This document shows, piece after piece, positions 35,411 to 42,659 of a stretch of DNA of 64,000 nucleotides. Position numbers and translations under genes: made by a program. Under the pieces are notes generated by a model, which was given only the letters and a program-made list of their open reading frames with translations, was not told where the DNA came from and made no database searches. The first letter of the stretch is position 1. Each line of letters begins with the position of its first letter. The stretch is from an uncultured Rhodopila sp. (GTDB lineage: Bacteria; Pseudomonadota; Alphaproteobacteria; Acetobacterales; Acetobacteraceae): contig CAINOE010000049.1 in assembly GCA_903851415.1 (NCBI GenBank), positions 1 through 64,000 of the forward strand, written 5' to 3'.

Positions 35411-36292
35411 ATGCCCTACGCCACGACCGATGACGGGGTCCGCCTGCACTATGAGGAAACCGGCTCCGGCACGCCGCTGATCTTCGTGCATGAATTTGCC
35501 GGCGATCACCGGTCGTGGGAGCCGCAGTTGCGGCATTTCGGCCAGCGCTACCGGGCGATCAGCTACGCGGCGCGCGGCTATCCCCCGTCGGATGTGCCAG
35601 ACGATCCCGCGCGCTACTCCCAGGATCGCGCCGCGGACGACATCGCCGCCGTGCTGGACCACCTGAGCATCGCCAAGGCCCACGTCGCCGGCCTGTCGAT
35701 GGGCGGCTTCGCGACCCTGCATTTCGGCTTCCGCCACGCCGCACGCGCGCTGTCGCTGGTCGTCGCCGGCTGCGGCTACGGCGCGGAGAAAAGCCGGCAG
35801 GACATGTTCCGCGCCGAGGCCGCCGCCACCGCGTCCTTTCTCGACGAGCACGGCATCGAAGCCTTTGCCGCGAAATACGCCTGCGGGCCGACGCGGGTGC
35901 AGTTCGAGAACAAGAATCCGCGCGGTTTTGCGGAGTTCAAAAGCCGGCTCGCGGAACACTCCGCCATCGGCTCGCGCAACACCCAGCTTGGCGTGCAGGG
36001 CCAGCGGCCGTCGCTGTATGACCTGACGGATCAAATGGCCTCGCTGACCGTTCCGACACTGATTCTGACCGGCGACGAAGACTGGCCCTGCCTGCAGCCC
36101 GCGCTGCTGATGAAGCAGACGATTCCGGCCGCTGCCCTGTCGGTGATGCCGAATTGCGGCCACACGATCAACCTGGAGGACGCCGATGAGTTCAACCGGC
36201 TGGTGGGCGCGTTCATCGCTCAGGTCGATGCCGGGCGCTGGCCGAGGCGCGATCCGCGCGCGCTGGCGCGGTCGATCACCGGGATGACGTAG
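35411..36292 (+). CDS. alpha/beta hydrolase
   Basis: 293 residues with an alpha/beta hydrolase fold. The oxyanion segment is FVHEFAGDHRSW, the nucleophile Ser96 lies in GLSMGG, the acid is probably in LTGDEDW (about 222), and the histidine is in NCGHTINLED. Substrate unknown; relatives include esterases and C-C bond hydrolases of aromatic pathways. The gene diverges from the CoA-transferase unit across a 150-base promoter gap and has a GGAGG-like site (CGGGAGGAAGCAA) before its ATG. Confidence 0.88.
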   Translation: MPYATTDDGVRLHYEETGSGTPLIFVHEFAGDHRSWEPQLRHFGQRYRAISYAARGYPPSDVPDDPARYSQDRAADDIAAVLDHLSIAKAHVAGLSMGGFATLHFGFRHAARALSLVVAGCGYGAEKSRQDMFRAEAAATASFLDEHGIEAFAAKYACGPTRVQFENKNPRGFAEFKSRLAEHSAIGSRNTQLGVQGQRPSLYDLTDQMASLTVPTLILTGDEDWPCLQPALLMKQTIPAAALSVMPNCGHTINLEDADEFNRLVGAFIAQVDAGRWPRRDPRALARSITGMT

Positions 36293-36349
36293 CGCCGACG
36301 CGCCTGTGATTGGACCGCCGATGCCGGCGCAGCGATACCGGCGCGTGTA

Positions 36350-36868
36350 ATGGCGCCTCGGTTCCGCGTTCCCGTCCTGCTGCTGGTCTGCGCCGGCGCC
36401 GCTTCCGGCTGCCAGTCCGTGCTGACAGCCTCCACGGCCGATGTCGCCGGCATTGCCGGCGCCGGCATCGCCAATGCGGTGACGAAGAGCCCCGCGCTGG
36501 CCACCGGCATTGGCCTCGGCGTCGCCGCGGGCGCCACGGCGGGGCTGCAGGCCGTGGAACGGGATGTCCACCGGGCGGAGCAGGACCGGATCGCGGAGGC
36601 TGCCGGTTCGCTCGATCCCGGCGTGGTCGGGCATTGGACAGTGACGCACCGCATCCCGATCGAGAACAACGAGCACGGCGATCTCGTGGTCACCCGGCTC
36701 ATCGGCGGTGCGGATTTCGCCTGCAAGGAGATCGTCTTTTCCGTCGACACGGCGGACCAGACCGGCGAGCACCGGGCCTTCTACACGGCGACGGTCTGCC
36801 AGGACGGCTCGGTGTGGAAATGGGCCTCGGCGGAACCGGCGACGGCGCGCTGGGGCTCGCTGCAATGA
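36350..36868 (+). CDS. lipoprotein, first of a homologous pair
   Basis: 172 residues. Lipoprotein signal peptide with lipobox AASGC (Cys21). The mature protein has a glycine/alanine-rich hydrophobic stretch (about 30-65, a possible membrane-embedded glycine-zipper) and a C-terminal beta domain containing VTHRIPIENNEHGDLVVTR, FACKEIVFSVD, ATVCQDGSVWKWASAEPA and a final RWGSLQ. The next gene encodes a shorter copy with the same motifs (IRHPLPIGNEHGQLRVVR, CKEIAFSVDEG, WKWAAAEPA, RWGYLQ). Two proteins of the same fold in an ATGA overlap suggest partner subunits, not a recent simple copy. No known family recognised. Confidence 0.72.
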   Translation: MAPRFRVPVLLLVCAGAASGCQSVLTASTADVAGIAGAGIANAVTKSPALATGIGLGVAAGATAGLQAVERDVHRAEQDRIAEAAGSLDPGVVGHWTVTHRIPIENNEHGDLVVTRLIGGADFACKEIVFSVDTADQTGEHRAFYTATVCQDGSVWKWASAEPATARWGSLQ

Positions 36869-37353
36869 TCCCGCGCTGGCTGGCGCTGGCGGCGGTGCTG
36901 CCGCTGGCAGCCTGCAGCTCGTTCTCGGAGATCACCGGTCTGATCACGGGCGGCGCGGCCGGGGCCGCCACCGGCAGCCCGGCGGTCGGCTTCCTCGTTG
37001 GCGTGGCGGTGGATGCTGCCTCCAATGCGGGGGTAAGCTATGTCACGCGCGTGTGGCATGGCGCCGAGCAGGACGCCATTGCCCGCGCCGCCGCGGATCT
37101 GCCGGAGGGCGGGGAAGCGGCGTGGCAGATCCGGCATCCGCTGCCCATCGGCAACGAACACGGGCAGCTTCGCGTTGTCCGTGCGATCGGCTCGCCGCTG
37201 GCCGAGTGCAAGGAAATCGCCTTCTCGGTCGATGAAGGGACGGCCGGGACGCTGAAGCGGGCGTGGTTCGTTACTTCGATCTGCAAACAGGACAAGACCT
37301 GGAAATGGGCGGCGGCCGAGCCGGCGGTGGAGCGGTGGGGGTATTTGCAGTGA
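36865..37353 (+). CDS. lipoprotein, second of a homologous pair
   Basis: 162 residues, ATG overlapping the first copy's stop by four bases. The lipoprotein signal ends LPLAAC (Cys17). The hydrophobic glycine-rich segment (GLITGGAAGAATGSPAVGF) and the C-terminal beta domain mirror the first copy. Conserved residues across both are the paired Cys (CKEI and a later S-I-C-K), NEHG, W-K-W-A and E-P-A. Function unknown; outer-membrane or periplasmic location is inferred from the lipobox. Confidence 0.72.
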   Translation: MIPRWLALAAVLPLAACSSFSEITGLITGGAAGAATGSPAVGFLVGVAVDAASNAGVSYVTRVWHGAEQDAIARAAADLPEGGEAAWQIRHPLPIGNEHGQLRVVRAIGSPLAECKEIAFSVDEGTAGTLKRAWFVTSICKQDKTWKWAAAEPAVERWGYLQ

Positions 37354-37386
37354 CTCTGTTCGGGTCATCGCCTGCCGGGGTGTCCT

Positions 37387-37770
37387 CCGGGGCAGGTCCA
37401 GCGGTCCGGCGTGTGGTTCGACTTCCACTTTATGCGCGGGGGTCGCTAAGATTTTGGCTCTTATGGCGTTAGCCTGCTGGCAAGCGACTTTATCCCGAGG
37501 GGACGCCACCCACGCGCCTGGACTGTGTTCATCCGCGTTCATCGGCGTTCATCGGCGTTCATCTGTGTTTCCAAACCTGCCCGAGCGGTCGAGGACGGCG
37601 CCTGTTGTCGGAACGCAATGGAAACACGGATGAACGCGGATGAACGCGGATAAGTCGACTCGGGTACTGCGCCCACCAAGGCGGGAGGCCCAGCGCCTGC
37701 GTCCCGAATGCCAACAACCAACGCCATAAGAGCCAAGATTTTAGGATCGCAGAGATGGGTCCTGCCCCGG
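37387..37770. repeat. nested inverted repeat with 10-base reiterations
   Basis: Three nested inverted pairs bracket a common centre. The outer pair is CCGGGGCAGGTCC at 37387-37399 against its reverse relative at 37757-37770. The middle pair is 37446-37482 (core TTGGCTCTTATGGCGTT) against 37709-37745. The inner pair is 37527-37572 against 37620-37652, made of near-copies of the ten-base unit GTTCATCCGC/GTTCATCGGC ending TGTGTTTCC. No transposase is encoded inside. It looks like a degenerate repeat element or the scar of one, sitting just before the SUFU-domain gene. Confidence 0.8.
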
Positions 37771-37849
37771 CAAGACCTCCCGTCTTGCTGATCGTTGCCC
37801 AATTTGAATTTGCATGATATCTTCATACAGTTGATTGAGGGGACGTATT

Positions 37850-38416
37850 TTGGATCTCGAGGAGGTGTGGCGCATTCGGGAGGAAGAGATTTATCCGAAG
37901 CTGTTCGGAGTGACCGGCAAGGGTATCTATACCCTGTCGCAGGCTCTCTTTGCCGAACGATTCAAGCAAACCGATGTAGATCCCCGATGGCTATTTTTGG
38001 GGATCTTTGAGTTTGCGCCAACCGGCAGCAGGCCCTTCCGGATCTATGCAACTTCCGGACGTTCGAACCCGTGGGAAGCCGTTTTTGACGGTACCGAAGC
38101 GGACGGACCATCCGGCTCCGGAACCGAATTCTTGTTGGCGGCGTCAAGTCCAGGCGAATGGGCAATCGTTACGTTATTGAGTTTGCTGGCATTTGACCTT
38201 CTCCCGGATGCCGGGCGTTACCCCGGCAAGGCTGCACTCAACAGCGGCGATAGAATTCCATTACGAGCCTCAATCAACGGCAACGATGACTGTTGCATCC
38301 GAAACCTGATCGTAACCCATGCCGATGATCTCTGGCCGGGCTTTATTCTGCCTTCCGGCCGGAGGGAAAAACTGTCCTCGGCAAGTAATTTCCAACACAT
38401 CTTACAGACCTTATGA
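37850..38416 (+). CDS. SUFU (suppressor of fused) domain protein
   Basis: 188 residues from TTG at 37850, chosen for a GAGGGG site about eight bases before it; a TTG at 37835 is possible. Family marks in order: EEEIYPKLFGVTGKGIYTLS, FKQTDVDPRWLFLGIFEFAP, RIYATSGRSNPWE, SGTEFLLAASSPGEWAI, AGRYPGKAALNSGDRIPL and a C-terminal LIVTHADDLWPGF. Bacterial SUFU-domain proteins are often found among polymorphic toxin immunity genes, though many are orphans. The DNA is less GC-rich than its neighbours and the gene follows an inverted-repeat scar, both suggesting arrival by transfer. No toxin gene is adjacent. Confidence 0.8.
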   Translation: MDLEEVWRIREEEIYPKLFGVTGKGIYTLSQALFAERFKQTDVDPRWLFLGIFEFAPTGSRPFRIYATSGRSNPWEAVFDGTEADGPSGSGTEFLLAASSPGEWAIVTLLSLLAFDLLPDAGRYPGKAALNSGDRIPLRASINGNDDCCIRNLIVTHADDLWPGFILPSGRREKLSSASNFQHILQTL

Positions 38417-38647
38417 CCTGACGGCTGGCGACACGGCGGACGAATCTGCGTGAGACATGCCAACGGCCTGCGCCCGATGCGCTGAAACGCTTCTCCGCGA
38501 TGGGAAAATCTCGTGGATCTCTGCGCATAAAAGGGGAGGTTCAGCCCACGCCAGCGGAGGCGGTTGTGCCACCTTCGGTGTAGCCGCCCATATGCCGGGC
38601 AGGCACTCAGCCGGCCGCCCGGCAGCAGGCGCATTCTCATTTTGAAA

Positions 38648-39712
38648 TCATACCCGCTTCAGGACCTGCCGGGCGAATGTCTCCGCCAGCCGCCATTTTC
38701 CCGGATTGCCGACGGGAAAGATCATTTCCTGCAATCCATCCTGCTCCAGCGCCCGGATGCGTTCGACCAGCTCGTCCGCGGTGCCGGCCAGGCAGGTGTC
38801 CCGGATCAGTTGTTCATCGATCAGCTCCGCCTCGCCAGGATGCAGATCGGTGTAGTGGAACTCATGCGTGCGGAAATGCCGGTGCTCCGGCGGAGTCTGC
38901 TCGACCAGGGCGCAGTACGGCTTCCAGATCCGCTCCAGGAAGGCCGGCGGCTCGATCCCGCGCTCCTGCACCAGATCGTAGTAGTAATACACGGTCGCCA
39001 TGACGTTGGGGCCGATGGCCGCCTTGATGCGGTCCGAGTCGGCGGGCTCGCCGGGTTCCAGCAGCGCGATGTTGGTCAGCCCGGCGTTGCGGAAGCCGGC
39101 CATGTCGCGTCCGCTGCGGGCCGCGCCTTGCCGGGCGTGGCCCAGCGCCTCCTGTATCGGCGCGCCGCGCGGCGGACTGGTGAATACCAGCCCGTCTCCG
39201 TATTCGCCCGCCAGGGCCATCGCCCGCGGTCCGTATCCCGAGACATACAGCGGAATCCGCGGCTTGAGGTTCATGAACCGCGTGTCGTGCCGCAGCATCT
39301 TTATCGGCCTCGTTCGGCCCGCATATGTGTAGTCCACCACCTCGCCGTCGAGCAGCGCGGTCAGCACCCGCAGGTACTCGGCGAATGCCGCCGTGGTCAT
39401 CGGCTTCTGCCCCATGGTCCGCATCGCCGTGTTGCCCGTGCCGATGCCGAGGAACACCCGTCCCGGCGCCATCCGGTTCAAGGTCGCGATCGCCGCCACC
39501 TGGACGGGCGGGATGCGCGTGCCGCAGATCGCGGTGCCCGGGCCAATCCTGAGGGTACGCGTGTGCTGGGCGGCCACGGCGCAGACCGCGTAGACGTCCG
39601 AGAACATCATCTGGCTGTCGGCCACCCAGACGGAGCTGTACCCCAGGTTCTCGACGAAACTGAAAAATCCGATCTGGTCGATGTCCGACATCACGCAGAA
39701 GCCGAATTTCAT
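38648..39712 (-). CDS. luciferase-like (LLM class) flavin-dependent oxidoreductase
   Basis: 354 residues of the bacterial luciferase fold, a TIM barrel using FMN or F420. Signatures: KFGFCVMSDIDQIGFFSFVE at the N-terminus, LRIGPGTAICGTRIPPVQVA, and GRVFLGIGTGNTAMRTMG, followed by LLDGEVVDY and IPLYVSGYGPRAMALAGEYG. Sequence alone does not separate FMN- from F420-using members. Monocistronic; 230 bases without a recognised gene separate it from the SUFU gene, which converges on it. Confidence 0.87.
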   Translation of the reverse strand: MKFGFCVMSDIDQIGFFSFVENLGYSSVWVADSQMMFSDVYAVCAVAAQHTRTLRIGPGTAICGTRIPPVQVAAIATLNRMAPGRVFLGIGTGNTAMRTMGQKPMTTAAFAEYLRVLTALLDGEVVDYTYAGRTRPIKMLRHDTRFMNLKPRIPLYVSGYGPRAMALAGEYGDGLVFTSPPRGAPIQEALGHARQGAARSGRDMAGFRNAGLTNIALLEPGEPADSDRIKAAIGPNVMATVYYYYDLVQERGIEPPAFLERIWKPYCALVEQTPPEHRHFRTHEFHYTDLHPGEAELIDEQLIRDTCLAGTADELVERIRALEQDGLQEMIFPVGNPGKWRLAETFARQVLKRV

Positions 39713-39916
39713 CGGAGTCCTCCCGCATCAGGCGACCCATTTGCCGCCGCACCGGGGCGTTCGGCAAGGACCCTCGCATGCATCCTAACTATCAAGGACT
39801 TATACCGCATTGGGTAGGGAAAGTCCCGCGGCATGGGGGACCGGCTGCGGTTCCGGCATTGCCGCCGCCCGTGCGCCCGGATAGCGTCGGTCCGTCCAGG
39901 TCCCGGGGAAACGATC

Positions 39917-41188
39917 TTGAGACGCAGTCTGCTCGCCGCGGTCCTGGCGCTGTGCCTGGCTCCGGCCGCCATCGCAGCCGATGGGCCGGCCGCGGCGCCG
40001 GCGGCCGAGGCGATCGTCCGGTTCGACCGGATCAGCCGGTTCTTCGCCGCCGAGACGGAAGGGAAACGCATCCCCGGCGCCGTCGTCATGATCGCCCGCA
40101 ACGGCACGGTCGTCTATGATGAGGCTTTCGGGCTGCGCGACCCGGCCACCGGCGCGCCGATGCGGACGGACAGCATCTTCCGCATCTACTCCATGACCAA
40201 GCCGGTGACCGGGGTCGCCGTGCTGATGCTGATGGAGGAGGGGAAGATCCGCCTCTCCGACCCGGTATCGAACTACCTCCCGGCGCTGAAGCACATGAAG
40301 GTCGCGGCGGAAGCCGCTGATGCGCAGGGCAGGCGGGTCGTGTCGCTGGTGCCGGCGGAACCGGAGATCACCATCGAGGACCTGCTGTGCCACACCTCCG
40401 GCATCACCTATGGCGGCGGCGATTCGGCGGCCGAGCAGGCGATGCGGCAGGCGGGGCTGGGCATCCAGCTCGGCCGCGGCGACGGCAACCCGATGTCGGT
40501 GCGGATGACCGACCAGCAGGCGGTGGAGGCAATCGGCGGGTTGCCGCTGAAGTTCCAGCCGGGTTCGGCCTGGGCTTATGGCCGGTCGACCGATGTGCTG
40601 CTGGCGCTGATCGAGGCGGTGTCGGGCCAGCGCGGCGACGTGTTCATGCAGCAGCGGATTTTTGCCCCGCTCGGCATGACCGACACGTTTTTCAATGTGC
40701 CGGCGGACAGGCTGGATCGCGTGGCTCAGCCGGGGCCGGACCCGGAGACCAGGGAGACAGCCGATCTGACCGACGTGACGCGGACGCGCCGGTTCCTGGG
40801 GGGCGGCGAGGGGCTGCTGTCCACCGCCTCCGACTATATGCGGTTCGCGCTGATGCTGGCTTCCGGGGGAGAGGGCAACGGCGTGCGGCTGCTGTCGCGG
40901 CAAACGGTGGCGCTGATGACGTCCGACCATCTCGGGCCGGGGCTGGCGCAGGGGCCGGATTTCATGCCAGGGCCGGGTTACGGGTTCGGGTTGACGGTGG
41001 CGGTCCGGACGCAACCGGGGACGCCGGGGAATATCGGGGAATACGGGTGGTCGGGTGCGGCCGGCACTGTTTTCTGGGTCGATCCGAAGGATGCCCTGGC
41101 GGCGATCCTGATGATCCAGGCGCCGCGGCAGGGGGGATTTGAGCGCTCGGCGTTTCGCGACCTGGTGTACCAGGCGGTTGGAGATTGA
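39917..41188 (+). CDS. serine hydrolase of the beta-lactamase/DD-peptidase family
   Basis: 423 residues from TTG at 39917, which opens a signal peptide (RRSLLAAVLALCLAPAAIAAD); an earlier start would put an arginine-rich stretch before it. The nucleophile motif S-x-x-K is SMTK (Ser92, Lys95). The tyrosine motif is not the classical YxN but AYGRST (about 219-224). Other landmarks are EDLLCHTSGITYGGG and the C-terminal GYGFGLTV...YGWSGAAGTVFW. Members are esterases, peptidases or lactamases, so no resistance function is implied. Periplasmic. Confidence 0.85.
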   Translation: MRRSLLAAVLALCLAPAAIAADGPAAAPAAEAIVRFDRISRFFAAETEGKRIPGAVVMIARNGTVVYDEAFGLRDPATGAPMRTDSIFRIYSMTKPVTGVAVLMLMEEGKIRLSDPVSNYLPALKHMKVAAEAADAQGRRVVSLVPAEPEITIEDLLCHTSGITYGGGDSAAEQAMRQAGLGIQLGRGDGNPMSVRMTDQQAVEAIGGLPLKFQPGSAWAYGRSTDVLLALIEAVSGQRGDVFMQQRIFAPLGMTDTFFNVPADRLDRVAQPGPDPETRETADLTDVTRTRRFLGGGEGLLSTASDYMRFALMLASGGEGNGVRLLSRQTVALMTSDHLGPGLAQGPDFMPGPGYGFGLTVAVRTQPGTPGNIGEYGWSGAAGTVFWVDPKDALAAILMIQAPRQGGFERSAFRDLVYQAVGD

Positions 41189-41195
41189 GCGATTG

Positions 41196-41510
41196 TCAGG
41201 CGGCGTGGCGGTCGTCCTCGTCGTCCCGATCGAAGTCCGTCTCGATCCGCGCCGGTATTTGCTTCAGCCCATCGGCCAGGGCGCGCGGGATGGAAGGGCG
41301 TTTTGCCCCCGCCGGTCGTGCCAGAAAGCTGTAACAACAACGTCGAGCGCCCCGCGCTTCAGAAGTTGCTGGAATGTCCGAATGGCCGCCGGCTCGGGCC
41401 CGACCCGTCTGAGCAGGAACGCCAGGTGGTCGGCCTCGGTCTCGGAGTCCGAGCACTTTGTGTCGAGGCGGAACAAGCTTTTCGCGCCTCGACCACCGCC
41501 ATGACGCGCG
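41196..41510 (-). pseudogene. frameshifted remnant, possibly DUF4279-like
   Basis: On the minus strand two overlapping frames read as one coherent protein end. The first gives LFRLDTKCSDSETEADHLAF ... TFQQLLKRGALDVVVTAFWH. Near 41320 coherence shifts to another frame giving SIPRALADGLKQIPARIETD, then DFDRDDEDD before a stop at 41196. The switch falls in a GGGGGCAAAACG tract, a typical indel spot. The pattern (a leading strand, L-x-x-L helix, and a final I-x-x-D) resembles the C-terminal half of DUF4279 proteins. The N-terminal half is missing, cut by holB. I rate this as a decayed gene with low-moderate confidence. Confidence 0.35.
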
Positions 41511-41537
41511 CGGGCGATCTCCGCTATACCCGTCGCC

Positions 41538-42551
41538 ATGCCCAGCCCCGACCCACGCGCCAACCCGATTCTGCTCGGCCACCGGGAGGCCGAGGCGACC
41601 ATCCTCGACGCCATGCGCGCCGGGCGGATGCACCATGCCTGGCTGATCACGGGACCGGAGGGCATCGGCAAGGCGACGCTGGCCTACCGCTTCGCCCGCC
41701 GCCTGCTGGCGGGGCAGCCGAAGGAGGATTCGCTGGCGCTGGACCCGGGGAATCCGGTGTTCCGCCGCGTCGCCGCCGGGTCGCATGCCGACATGAAGAC
41801 CATCGAACTGGCGTTCAATGAGAAAACCAGGCGGATGAGGACGGAGATCGCTGTCGATGACGTCCGCAAGCTGAACGGCTTCATGGCGCTGACCCCGGCC
41901 GAGGGCGGCTGGCGGGTCGTCGTCGTCGATGGCGCGGAGGAGCTGAATGCATCCTCCGCCAACGCCTTGCTGAAGATTCTTGAGGAACCGCCGCCGCGGG
42001 CGATCCTGCTGCTGGTGTGCTCGGCGCCGGGGCGGCTGCTGCCGACGATCCGCAGCCGCTGCCGCCGCCTGCGGCTGTCGCCGCTGGACGATGAAGCGAT
42101 GGGGCAGTTGCTGGCTGGGTATTTGCCTCAGTTGGGTGCCGATGAGCGGGGGCGGCTGATCACGCTGGCGGAAGGCTCGCCGGGGCGGGCGATCATGCTG
42201 GCGGAGGATGAAGGGCTGAAAATCGCCGCGCTGGTGGACAAGCTGCTGTCGGACATGCCGGGCGTGCCGATGTCTCGGGGGTATGAGATCGCGGATTTTC
42301 TGGGGCGCAGCGAGACGGGGTTCTCGACGTTCATGGATCTGGTGCGGGCGGGGGTGGCGGCGGCGGTGCGGGAAAGCGTGCGGGGCAGGGCGGATCCGGA
42401 GCAGGCGCGGCTGGTCGCGCTGCGCCCGCTGGATGCGTGGGGCGAGGTGTGGGCCGGGCTGACGAAGCTGCAGGATGAGACGGAGCGGTTCGCGCTGGAC
42501 AAGCGGCAGGCGATTGTCGCGGGGATCGGGATGCTGAGCGGGGAGGCGTGA
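41538..42551 (+). CDS. holB: DNA polymerase III delta' subunit
   Basis: 337 residues of the clamp-loader ATPase family. N-terminal FLGHREAE-type opening (ILLGHREAEATILDAM), Walker A-like GPEGIGKATLAY, the sensor region NALLKILEEPPPRAILLLVC, and SRCRRLRL at the end of the AAA+ core. The Walker A keeps GxxxxGK. It loads the sliding clamp with the delta and gamma/tau subunits at the replication fork. In many alphaproteobacteria it follows tmk and precedes metG; here neither is nearby. Confidence 0.9.
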   Translation: MPSPDPRANPILLGHREAEATILDAMRAGRMHHAWLITGPEGIGKATLAYRFARRLLAGQPKEDSLALDPGNPVFRRVAAGSHADMKTIELAFNEKTRRMRTEIAVDDVRKLNGFMALTPAEGGWRVVVVDGAEELNASSANALLKILEEPPPRAILLLVCSAPGRLLPTIRSRCRRLRLSPLDDEAMGQLLAGYLPQLGADERGRLITLAEGSPGRAIMLAEDEGLKIAALVDKLLSDMPGVPMSRGYEIADFLGRSETGFSTFMDLVRAGVAAAVRESVRGRADPEQARLVALRPLDAWGEVWAGLTKLQDETERFALDKRQAIVAGIGMLSGEA

Positions 42552-42659
42552 AGAGAATGCTGGACACCTCAGTCCAGTATGTCATGGCGGCTTCCGGGAA
42601 TTTCGTATAGGCGTTGTGCGTGCCGCTGCCCGATTCGGTAGGACGCTTGAGGGGGAGTC

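Noticed and set aside
39917-41188. Calling the serine hydrolase a beta-lactamase resistance gene
   Set aside because: Only the SxxK motif is certain and the tyrosine motif is unlike class C enzymes; the family covers many esterases and peptidases.
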